Source: UBA1227 sp045599345
GTDB taxonomy: Bacteria; Bacillota; Clostridia; Oscillospirales; Acutalibacteraceae
Assembly: GCA_045599345.1 (NCBI GenBank)
Contig: JAZRVV010000033.1
Coordinates: 1-12,613 of the forward strand
DNA: 12,613 nt
Direction of reading: 5' to 3'
Within the stretch, counting starts at the first letter, position 1. Every line of letters starts with the position of its first letter. The notes under the pieces are model-generated. The model was not told the origin of the DNA and searched no databases. It was given only the letters and a program-made list of their open reading frames with translations. A program made the translations under genes and the position numbers. This document shows, one piece after another, positions 1-5,896 of the stretch.

Positions 1-20
1 TTTTCGTTGAAGGGGATTTT

Positions 21-1250
21 TTATACTCTAAATGGTGATGATATGCCGGAAACCCTAAAGTCCTTTGGCTTTTGGTTGTATATCGTTCGGTATGCCGAGA
101 ACGCAAGTCCGAGGCCGATATAAAGGCAAAGACTTGATGAACCACCAGCACTAAAGAATGGAAGTGTGATACCGATTACAGGACCAACGCGAAGGCACAT
201 AGCAATGTTGATTATTGTCTGTGCGGCAATCATTGTTCCAAGTCCATAGCACATTAGCGTTGCTGACCAGTCAGCTGATTTCTTGCCGGTCCTTACAACA
301 CGGATGATAACGGCACAAATAAGTGCCAGTGCAACGATTCCACCAAGGAATCCAAATTCCTCACATACTACTGTGAAGATCATATCACTCTCACTAACAG
401 GAACTGAACCACGCTGTGTGCATGTTCCTTTGAAAAGACCCATTCCAAGGAAACCACCATTACTGAGGGCTGTCATACCGCGGTTTTGCTGGTATGCAAC
501 ATCAGGGTATGCCTCTGGGTCGACAATTACAATAAAACGCTGTTTTTGGTAATCGCCAAAGAATTTAAACCAGAGGAGTGGTATTGCTGCGGCGATTACA
601 GCGATAACGGAAACAATGTACTTCCAACTGATGCCACCGAGGAAGAGCATTGCAAATGCAATGCAAAGGAAAACGGCAGCGGAACCATCGTCGCCTGACC
701 TCATTACAAGAAGTGTAGGAATGAGGGCATGAACGGCGAGAAGTAAAATGTTAAGTGGCTTGTTTATCTCACCCTTAACCGCATTTAAGTGGTAGGAGAA
801 GGTGATGATAAAGAGTACTTTTACAAGCTCTGACGGCTGGAAGTAGAAGAGTCCAAAATCAAGCCATACTTGCGAGTCGGGACGGTTAGGTGGCGCAACG
901 CCGAGTGGCGACATGACGAGTATCATCAGTCCGACGCCGGCGATTGCCCAAATAAACCACAGTCGCGTGAATATATCATAGTCGATGAGCGAAATAAACA
1001 TCGCAACGGCAAGTCCGCCGAGTACGGCAATTACCATTACAATTGCGTCACGTGGAATTCCAGATTCAACTGTGTGTAACTTGGCACTGTAAACCATCAG
1101 TATTCCAAAAGCAGAAGTCAGCAAGGAGAGAACTAGGAGTAATTTATCCGTACCTTTGACAAAATGCACTATTTGATTTTTGATATTTTTCAAAGGCTTC
1201 GCCTCGCTTTCTAAAAATTTGATAACAACATTATAATGGGGAGAAGACAT
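21..1250 (-). CDS. RodA/FtsW/SpoVE-family peptidoglycan glycosyltransferase
   Basis: This is a SEDS-family integral membrane protein of 409 residues, the usual length. SEDS proteins polymerise lipid II into glycan strands together with a class B penicillin-binding protein. Seen: many hydrophobic segments from about residue 35 to 390; FQPSELVK at 137-144; SESDMIF at 286-292, whose Asp289 sits where the essential SEDS Asp is found; EEFGFLGG at 297-304; and the C-terminal signature GITLPFFSAGGSSSL at 360-374. The family usually has QPDLGTA in mid-protein, but here it reads RSGDDGSAA (184-192). The ATG at 1250 has no good ribosome binding site. A TTG at residue 20, preceded by GCGAGG, would leave a more typical short N-terminus, so the start is uncertain. 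It is transcribed away from tsaE. RodA (elongation), FtsW (division) and SpoVE (sporulation) cannot be separated from this sequence, so no symbol is given. The family call is firm. Confidence 0.93.
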   Translation of the reverse strand: MSSPHYNVVIKFLESEAKPLKNIKNQIVHFVKGTDKLLLVLSLLTSAFGILMVYSAKLHTVESGIPRDAIVMVIAVLGGLAVAMFISLIDYDIFTRLWFIWAIAGVGLMILVMSPLGVAPPNRPDSQVWLDFGLFYFQPSELVKVLFIITFSYHLNAVKGEINKPLNILLLAVHALIPTLLVMRSGDDGSAAVFLCIAFAMLFLGGISWKYIVSVIAVIAAAIPLLWFKFFGDYQKQRFIVIVDPEAYPDVAYQQNRGMTALSNGGFLGMGLFKGTCTQRGSVPVSESDMIFTVVCEEFGFLGGIVALALICAVIIRVVRTGKKSADWSATLMCYGLGTMIAAQTIINIAMCLRVGPVIGITLPFFSAGGSSSLCLYIGLGLAFSAYRTIYNQKPKDFRVSGISSPFRV

Positions 1251-1306
1251 TTTTTCAAGTTTGCTACTATTAATGTAATAAAAATGTAGTGTTTTATATA
1301 TATTTA

Positions 1307-1315
1307 TGATATAAT
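1307..1315 (+). promoter_or_regulatory. Extended -10 promoter for the tsaE operon
   Basis: TGATATAAT is a perfect TGnTATAAT extended -10 element. No convincing -35 is seen, which such promoters tolerate. Transcription would start near 1322, leaving about 27 nt of leader that includes the ribosome binding site GGAGGTGA at 1334-1341, 7 nt before the tsaE ATG. The AT-rich region 1251-1330 must also hold the start signals of the divergent rodA-like gene, for which I see no clear promoter. Confidence 0.65.
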
Positions 1316-1348
1316 ATCGCGAATTTACAAATTGGAGGTGAGCACAGT

Positions 1349-1759
1349 ATGGAAATTATAACCCATAGCGAGGCTGAAACCGAGGCTTTTGCAGAAAACT
1401 TTGCTGCTGGTTTAAAGCCATCAACAGTGCTCGCTTTCTTTGGTGGAATGGGCATGGGCAAGACTGCTTTTACAAGAGGTCTTGCAAGGGGACTTGGTGT
1501 TAAAATGAACGTCTCTAGTCCAACTTTTGCCATAGTTAACGACTATGGCGGAGAACCACCACTTGCACATTTTGATATGTACAGGATTGAGTCTTGGGAT
1601 GACCTTTATTCAACGGGATTTTTTGATTACCAAGATCAAGGCTATGTTCTCGCAGTTGAATGGAGCGAGAACATAGAAAATGCTCTGCCAGATGACGCAA
1701 TACGTATCACTATTGCAAAGGGTGAGGGCGAAACAGATAGGATTATTACAATCGAGTAG
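1349..1759 (+). CDS. tsaE: tRNA threonylcarbamoyladenosine biosynthesis ATPase TsaE
   Basis: TsaE is the small ATPase that, with TsaB and TsaD, drives transfer of the threonylcarbamoyl group to A37 of ANN-decoding tRNAs. The 136 residues are a little shorter than E. coli TsaE (YjeE). Seen: Walker A GGMGMGKT at 32-39, SSPTFAIVNDY at 56-66 (switch region), HFDMYRI at 74-80 and EWSENI at 104-109, all in family order. The Walker A is unusual: the common form is GDLGAGKTT, whereas here Asp is Gly, Ala is Met, and Ala follows GKT. The essential Lys38-Thr39 pair is kept. The start is set by GGAGGTGA 7 nt upstream. The stop codon is part of the next gene's ribosome binding site, so translation with tsaB is closely linked. 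Confidence 0.95.
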   Translation: MEIITHSEAETEAFAENFAAGLKPSTVLAFFGGMGMGKTAFTRGLARGLGVKMNVSSPTFAIVNDYGGEPPLAHFDMYRIESWDDLYSTGFFDYQDQGYVLAVEWSENIENALPDDAIRITIAKGEGETDRIITIE

Positions 1760-1767
1760 GAGAAATA

Positions 1768-2487
1768 ATGGTTATTTTTTCAATTGATTGCTCTGCAGGT
1801 CCTTGCAGTGTTGCAATCGTACAATTTGAAAATGGAATACCAAGTGTTTTAGCGCACGTTTTTAAAAACGAGGGGCTGACTCACAGCCAAACTCTCGTTC
1901 CAATGATGGACGAGGCATTGCGTGAGTCAGGTGTGCCACTGTCCGCCATTGATTACTTCGCAATCAATGCTGGACCTGGCTCTTTTACCGGCGTGCGTAT
2001 CGGCGTTGCCGCACTTAAGGGCATTACTGCCCTTGATGACGCCAACTGTATTCCAGTGTCCACACTGGAATCCATGGCCTACAACTACGCCGATGCCGGC
2101 GATGCCACAATCTGCGCGGCTATGGACGCCCGCTGCAACCAGGCATACGCCGCAGCTTTTAGCATTTCAGATGGTCAAATTGCTAGAATTTTTGATGATT
2201 CTGCGCTCCTAATTGACGACCTTTACGAAAAGCTTAAAACTTTGAAAAAACACATTATTTTTGTTGGTGACGGTGCCAATTTGTGCTATAATATTTTGGG
2301 TGAAAAATTAGATTGTTCACGTGCACCTGATGATAGGGTATACCAGGATGCAACAAGTGTTGCACTCTGTGCTTTTGACAAGTTAAGTCATGGCGAATCA
2401 CCTATCAAATCTGAGGACCTTTTACCAACGTATCTGCGTGCTCCTCAGGCAGAACGTGAACTTAAAAGGAGAATTGAACAATGTTAG
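1768..2487 (+). CDS. tsaB: tRNA threonylcarbamoyladenosine biosynthesis protein TsaB
   Basis: TsaB is the catalytically inactive ASKHA-fold partner of TsaD in bacterial t6A synthesis; it bridges TsaD and TsaE. The 239 residues match the usual length. Seen: FSIDCSAGPCSVAI near the N-terminus, LTHSQTLVPMMDEAL at 37-51, the hallmark GPGSFTGVRIG at 69-79, PVSTLESMA at 96-104, and AMDARCNQAY at 118-127. AGGAG at 1758-1762 precedes the ATG by 5 nt and overlaps the tsaE stop. The stop overlaps the first 7 nt of rpiB (ATGTTAG), suggesting translational coupling. Base composition is patchy: 2081-2140 is about 63% GC, while 2161-2220 is about 38%. The usual neighbours rimI and tsaD are not in this window. 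Confidence 0.95.
   Translation: MVIFSIDCSAGPCSVAIVQFENGIPSVLAHVFKNEGLTHSQTLVPMMDEALRESGVPLSAIDYFAINAGPGSFTGVRIGVAALKGITALDDANCIPVSTLESMAYNYADAGDATICAAMDARCNQAYAAAFSISDGQIARIFDDSALLIDDLYEKLKTLKKHIIFVGDGANLCYNILGEKLDCSRAPDDRVYQDATSVALCAFDKLSHGESPIKSEDLLPTYLRAPQAERELKRRIEQC
2284..2292 (+). promoter_or_regulatory. Possible internal promoter within tsaB
   Basis: TGCTATAAT inside tsaB is a perfect extended -10, and TTGGTG lies 17 nt upstream at 2264-2269 (three of six -35 bases). It could give extra transcription of rpiB and upp, with a start near 2299. It lies in codons for Cys-Tyr-Asn-Ile, so chance is a real alternative. Confidence 0.3.
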
Positions 2488-2918
2488 TACTTGGTTGTGA
2501 CCACGGCGGTTTTGAACTTAAAACTGCTATCATGAAGCATCTTGATGAGATAGGTCGTGAATACATCGACGTAGGCTCATACGACACTAATTCAGTTGAT
2601 TATCCTGTAATTGCCAAGGCTCTTTGCGAAAAGATTACTAGCGGCGAGGCTGAGCTTGGCATTCTCTGCTGCGGTACTGGTATCGGTATGAGTATGGCAG
2701 CAAACAAGGTGAAGGGTATCCGCGCAGCTTGTTGCTCAGACACATTCAGCGCTCGCCTTACACGTAACCATAACAACGCAAATGTACTTTGCCTTGGCGG
2801 CAGAGTTGTAGGCGCTGGTCTTGCACTCGACCTCGTTGATAACTTTATCAACGCTGAATTCGAGGGCGGACGTCATCAGCGCAGAATCGATATGATTTCA
2901 GAAATAGAAGGAGAATAA
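2481..2918 (+). CDS. rpiB: Ribose-5-phosphate isomerase B
   Basis: RpiB interconverts ribose 5-phosphate and ribulose 5-phosphate in the cytosolic pentose phosphate pathway, feeding PRPP and nucleotide synthesis. The 145 residues match LacAB/RpiB-family proteins. Seen: N-terminal GCDHGG at 5-10 (phosphate and substrate binding), DVGSYDTNSVDYP at 30-42, CCGTGIGMS at 63-71 with the catalytic-position Cys64, NHNNANVLCLGGRVVG at 96-111 containing the active-site His97, and a C-terminal GGRHQRRI at 129-136 with phosphate-contacting basic residues. The start overlaps the tsaB stop and is preceded by AAAGGAG. The stop is 2 nt from upp. RpiB feeding the PRPP that Upp consumes makes functional sense. 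Related sugar-phosphate isomerases such as LacA/LacB are less likely, given the context. Confidence 0.95.
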   Translation: MLVLGCDHGGFELKTAIMKHLDEIGREYIDVGSYDTNSVDYPVIAKALCEKITSGEAELGILCCGTGIGMSMAANKVKGIRAACCSDTFSARLTRNHNNANVLCLGGRVVGAGLALDLVDNFINAEFEGGRHQRRIDMISEIEGE

Positions 2919-2920
2919 TC

Positions 2921-3550
2921 ATGGGAAATATCGTTATTACTAATCATCCACTTATTCAGCATAAACTCTCTATCCTTCGTGATAAGAACACTGGTAATAA
3001 GGAATTCCGTACACTTATCAGCGAAATCGCTATGCTTGAGTGCTACGAAGCAACAAGAGATCTTCCACTTAAGGAGATTGAGATTGAGACTCCAGTAGCT
3101 ATTGCAAAGCAGCATGACCTTGATGGTAAGAAGATGGCTATCGTTCCTATTCTTCGTGCAGGTCTTGGCATGGTAGATGGTATCCATGCTCTCATTCCAT
3201 CAGCAAAGGTAGGCCACATTGGTCTCTATCGTGACCCAGAGACATTGATGCCTGTTGAGTATTACAACAAGATGCCAGCTGATATGGAAGAGCGCGATGT
3301 AATCGTTCTTGATCCAATGCTTGCAACTGGTGGTTCAGCTATCGACGCTATTAGCCAGATTAAGAAGCTCAATCCAAAGTCAATTAAGTTCATGTGCATC
3401 ATTTCAGCACCAGAGGGACTTAAGGCTTTGTCAGAGGCTCATCCTGACGTTGATATCTATGCTGCTGCTATGGATGATCATCTTAACGAACATGGTTATA
3501 TCGTTCCTGGTCTTGGCGACGCAGGCGACAGAATTTTTGGCACAAAGTAA
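2921..3550 (+). CDS. upp: Uracil phosphoribosyltransferase
   Basis: Upp makes UMP from uracil and PRPP, the main bacterial uracil salvage reaction, in the cytosol. The 209 residues are the standard length. Seen: ILRAGLGMVDG at 77-87, GLYRDPETLMPVEYY at 101-115, the PRPP-binding loop VLDPMLATGGSA at 129-140, and the uracil-binding C-terminal motif GYIVPGLGDAGDR at 192-204. The ribosome binding site AAGGAG lies in the last codons of rpiB, and the gap is only 2 nt, so the two genes are almost certainly co-transcribed. Codon use is even, with no sign of transfer. Confidence 0.98.
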   Translation: MGNIVITNHPLIQHKLSILRDKNTGNKEFRTLISEIAMLECYEATRDLPLKEIEIETPVAIAKQHDLDGKKMAIVPILRAGLGMVDGIHALIPSAKVGHIGLYRDPETLMPVEYYNKMPADMEERDVIVLDPMLATGGSAIDAISQIKKLNPKSIKFMCIISAPEGLKALSEAHPDVDIYAAAMDDHLNEHGYIVPGLGDAGDRIFGTK

Positions 3551-3563
3551 TTGAGGGATTGCT

Positions 3564-4007
3564 ATGGATGTAATTAAGGGTTTAAATAAGAAGTCTAACA
3601 AGACTGTTGACTATTTCATAGACAATAAGGTCGAGGACCTTATTGATCGTGCCGTTGTTGAAGGAAACCGCAGACGTCAGATAGAGGAAAACGTTGCTGA
3701 CGCATGCGCTGATCCAACAACTGCAGAAGGTATCGAATACCTAAGTTCTCTTGCTGATTTCTCTGCCTTCCCAATGTACAACGGCAGGGGCGTACAAGAT
3801 GCAGCTCCTGACATGGAGGGTCAGACACTTACAATGTGGTTCACAGAGGTTGAACAAGAGGAAGTTGACAGCTTTATTGCTCAGGTAGAAGAGGCTGGTT
3901 TTGAAAAAGCTGGTGCTGATTACATCAAAACTATTGATGGTAAAAAGTACACTATGTCTGTTTCAACTTTAAAGGACAAACTTCGCGTTTTTTATAAACT
4001 TGGTTAA
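3564..4007 (+). CDS. Uncharacterised 147-residue protein in the upp operon
   Basis: I do not recognise this family. The coding call is supported by a ribosome binding site (GAGGGA, 3553-3558), a gap of only 13 nt from upp and codon use like its neighbours. There is no signal peptide and no membrane segment, so it is probably cytosolic. Residues 1-60 are charged and probably helical, with a basic patch at 36-38 (RRR) followed by an acidic stretch. Residues 86-147 look like a compact alpha/beta domain: an MWFTEVEQEEVDSFIAQVEE strand-helix, then DYIKTIDGKKYTMSVSTL and KLRVFYKL strands. That resembles small domains in clostridial proteins of unknown function, but this is an impression, not a match. 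The next gene follows after 29 nt with no terminator, so it probably shares its transcript with both neighbours. Confidence 0.8.
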   Translation: MDVIKGLNKKSNKTVDYFIDNKVEDLIDRAVVEGNRRRQIEENVADACADPTTAEGIEYLSSLADFSAFPMYNGRGVQDAAPDMEGQTLTMWFTEVEQEEVDSFIAQVEEAGFEKAGADYIKTIDGKKYTMSVSTLKDKLRVFYKLG

Positions 4008-4036
4008 GTTAATAAAATATTAGGAGATAATTTAAA

Positions 4037-5452
4037 ATGGAAGAAAAAAAGGCGCGTAGTACGTTTAGCTCACTTGGCTTCGTACTCGCAGCTGCAGGAT
4101 CTGCAGTAGGACTTGGAAACCTTTGGCGTTTCCCATACCTTGCTGCTAAGGATGGTGGAGGACTCTTTATCCTCATCTATTTAGTACTCGTATTGTCATT
4201 TGGTTTTGCTCTTATGACATCTGAAATTGCTCTTGGTCGTAAGACACAAAAGAGCCCAGTTGCTGCTTTTGGTGAAATCGGAAGCAAATGGAAATTTGTA
4301 GGTTGGGGCGCAACAGTTATCCCAGCGCTTATTATTCCTTATTATGCGGCTATCGGTGGTTGGGTTTGCAAATATGCATTCACATACCTCACAGGCCATG
4401 GTCGTGACGCAGTTGATGCAAGTGGTGGATTTTTCGATACCGTAATTGGTGCCACAGCCGACGGCACAATAGCATGGCAACCAATTCTTTGGTTCTTTAT
4501 TTTTGTTACAGCAACATTCATTATTGTTTATTTAGGCGTTGAAAATGGTATCGAGAAGGCATCTATTATACTTATGCCAATCCTTCTCGTAATCATCATC
4601 TTTATCGCTGGTTACTCAACATTTGTTAAGGATGAAGTGTCAGGTCGTACAGCACTTGAGGGACTTTCAATTTACCTGGTTCCAAACTTCAAAGGACTAA
4701 CGTTTGTTAAATTCCTTAACATTGTACTGGACGCTATGGGTCAGATGTTCTACTCATTGTCACTTGCTATGGGTATCATGATCACATACGGCTCATACAT
4801 GAAGAAGGATTCTTCAATGCCAAAGTCAATCAATCAGATTGAACTTTTTGACACTGGTATCGCACTCCTTGCTGGATTCATAATGGTTCCAACAGTTTAC
4901 TGTTTCCTTGGTCAGGAAGGCCTTGGCAAGGCAGGCCCATCACTTATGTTCATCGCACTTCCACAGGTATTTAACGGAATGGGTTCATTCGGTCTTGTAA
5001 TCGGTGCACTCTTCTTTGTTCTCGTTATCTTTGCAGCGCTCACAAGCTGTATCTCACTTATGGAGGCTGTTACTGCAACAATTATGGACCGCTTTAACAA
5101 GTCACGTAAGGTATCTGTAATCATCACATACGTAATGGCTCTTGTAATTGGTCTTATCGTATGCCTTGGTTACAACAAGTTTATGTTCTCAGCTACATTT
5201 GCATCAGTTTCTGGTGGTCAGATTCTTGATGTACTTGACTGGGCAACAAACAGTTTCCTCATGCCAATCGTTGCAATCTTTACTTGCATTGTTGTTGGTT
5301 GGGTATGGGGCACTGACAAAGCTCTTGAAGAAGTACAACTCAATGGTGAGAAGTTCCCACGTAAGCCTATCTTTGTTGTTATGACAAAGTATATCGCTCC
5401 AGTTCTTCTCTTCATCATCCTTCTTAACAGCTTTGGTGTGTTTGGTAAATAA
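4037..5452 (+). CDS. Sodium-dependent transporter, NSS (SNF) family
   Basis: The product is a cytoplasmic-membrane symporter of the neurotransmitter:sodium symporter family (LeuT fold), which takes up amino acids or similar solutes with Na+. The 471 residues and about 11 predicted membrane segments fit the bacterial 11-TM branch (Tyt1/MhsT-like). Seen: the TM1 signature GSAVGLGNLWRFPYLAAKDG at 21-40, including the unwound ion/substrate site; MTSEIALGR at 60-68; the TM6 stretch GQMFYSLSLAMGI at 235-247; the TM8 motif LTSCISLMEAV at 335-345; and final segments near 405-425 and 449-468. The start has AGGAGAT at 4022-4028. It is the last gene of the tsaE cluster, ahead of a strong terminator. The substrate cannot be read from sequence. 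Confidence 0.96.
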   Translation: MEEKKARSTFSSLGFVLAAAGSAVGLGNLWRFPYLAAKDGGGLFILIYLVLVLSFGFALMTSEIALGRKTQKSPVAAFGEIGSKWKFVGWGATVIPALIIPYYAAIGGWVCKYAFTYLTGHGRDAVDASGGFFDTVIGATADGTIAWQPILWFFIFVTATFIIVYLGVENGIEKASIILMPILLVIIIFIAGYSTFVKDEVSGRTALEGLSIYLVPNFKGLTFVKFLNIVLDAMGQMFYSLSLAMGIMITYGSYMKKDSSMPKSINQIELFDTGIALLAGFIMVPTVYCFLGQEGLGKAGPSLMFIALPQVFNGMGSFGLVIGALFFVLVIFAALTSCISLMEAVTATIMDRFNKSRKVSVIITYVMALVIGLIVCLGYNKFMFSATFASVSGGQILDVLDWATNSFLMPIVAIFTCIVVGWVWGTDKALEEVQLNGEKFPRKPIFVVMTKYIAPVLLFIILLNSFGVFGK

Positions 5453-5462
5453 AATAAACTTT

Positions 5463-5491
5463 AAGGGGCGGGCTTCCGCCCCTTGATTTTT
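5463..5491 (+). terminator. Intrinsic terminator of the tsaE-to-transporter operon
   Basis: A 9-bp GC-rich stem AAGGGGCGG / CCGCCCCTT (5463-5471 with 5476-5484) and a 4-nt loop are followed by GATTTTTG, 10 nt after the transporter stop. The -35 of the tRNA promoter overlaps its right arm. Confidence 0.9.
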
Positions 5492-5511
5492 GACGACCTA
5501 TATAATATAAT
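5483..5511 (+). promoter_or_regulatory. Promoter of tRNA-Leu, nested in terminator and inverted repeat
   Basis: TTGATT (5483-5488), 17 nt, TATAAT (5506-5511); transcription would start near 5518, about 10 nt before the mature tRNA. The -35 lies in the right arm of the preceding terminator. A 7-bp inverted repeat, GACGACC (5492-5498) and GGTCGTC (5515-5521), brackets the -10 and may be an operator or simply chance. A second TATAAT at 5501-5506 lacks a suitably spaced -35. Confidence 0.65.
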
Positions 5512-5527
5512 AATGGTCGTCGCACAT

Positions 5528-5614
5528 GCCGGTGTGATGGAATTGGCAGACGTGCCAGACTCAAAATCTGGTGGTGGCAACACCGTACCGGTTCGACCCC
5601 GGTCACCGGCACCA
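5528..5614 (+). tRNA. tRNA-Leu (anticodon CAA)
   Basis: This is a class II tRNA that reads UUG leucine codons. The acceptor stem GCCGGTG (5528-5534) pairs with CACCGGC (5604-5610). The anticodon stem CCAGA/TCTGG holds the loop CTCAAAA, giving anticodon CAA. A long variable arm follows, and the T-loop is GTTCGACC. The 3' ACCA (discriminator plus CCA) is encoded in the genome. The last 22 bases of the gene region recur exactly at 5765-5786 downstream. Confidence 0.97.
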
Positions 5615-5826
5615 AGAGAAATCCCCAGTAGGGCAGAAGCCCTACTGGGGATTTCTTGGTGTCAGAGACTGGGCGAACCTCCGGTTGTGTCTAAGGTTGG
5701 TCGAGGTCTAAAGCCCTCTCCATATATCGCGACGGACAAAACGTCCGCAGGAAGTTTTGTCCTGCGACCCCGGTCACCGGCACCAATATAGCTGGAAGTT
5801 TTGTCCTGCGACCCAGTCACTGGCAC
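5594..5826 (+). repeat. Repeat mosaic built on the tRNA-Leu 3' end
   Basis: Three copies of a tRNA-3'-end sequence lie in tandem: 5594-5615 (inside the tRNA), an exact 22-nt copy at 5765-5786, and a diverged copy at 5809-5826. In the diverged copy both halves of the CCGG...CCGG palindrome change together to CCAG...CTGG. The last two copies are each preceded by an identical 21-nt segment (5750-5770 and 5794-5814), making a 44-nt tandem repeat. An inverted pair GGACAAAAC (5734-5742) / GTTTTGTCC (5754-5762) and the hairpin CGCAGGA/TCCTGCG (5746-5752, 5760-5766) overlap it. No protein is credible here. It could be an attachment-site scar, remnants of further tRNA genes, or a small dispersed repeat that targets tRNA ends. 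Confidence 0.8.
5617..5657 (+). terminator. Long perfect hairpin after tRNA-Leu, probable terminator
   Basis: An 18-bp perfect stem (5617-5634 with 5639-5656) with an AGAA loop starts two bases past the tRNA CCA. The core CCCCAGTAGGGC pairs with GCCCTACTGGGG and is followed by ATTTCTT, a modest U-tract; the other strand gives ATTTCTCTT, so it may act in both directions. With a 2-nt bulge the pairing extends to CACCA (5610-5614) with TGGTG (5657-5661), so the tRNA 3' end itself can be drawn into the helix. Confidence 0.6.
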
Positions 5827-5834
5827 AGTATTTA

Positions 5835-5863
5835 TTTACTTATTATTTAATTTAATATATAAT
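5835..5863 (+). promoter_or_regulatory. Probable promoter of the surface protein gene
   Basis: TTTACT (5835-5840), 17 nt, TATAAT (5858-5863), with a start near 5870. This leaves about 27 nt of leader holding AGGAGG at 5884-5889. A second TATAAT at 5875-5880 would start transcription on top of the ribosome binding site and is less likely. The whole stretch 5828-5883 is very AT-rich, so the exact choice is uncertain. Confidence 0.5.
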
Positions 5864-5896
5864 TAAAGTGTATATATAATTTTAGGAGGGGTTTCT

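Noticed and set aside
5483..5791. 102-residue open frame across tRNA-Leu and the repeats
   Set aside because: It reads through the tRNA and hairpins, has no ribosome binding site and has no protein-like composition.
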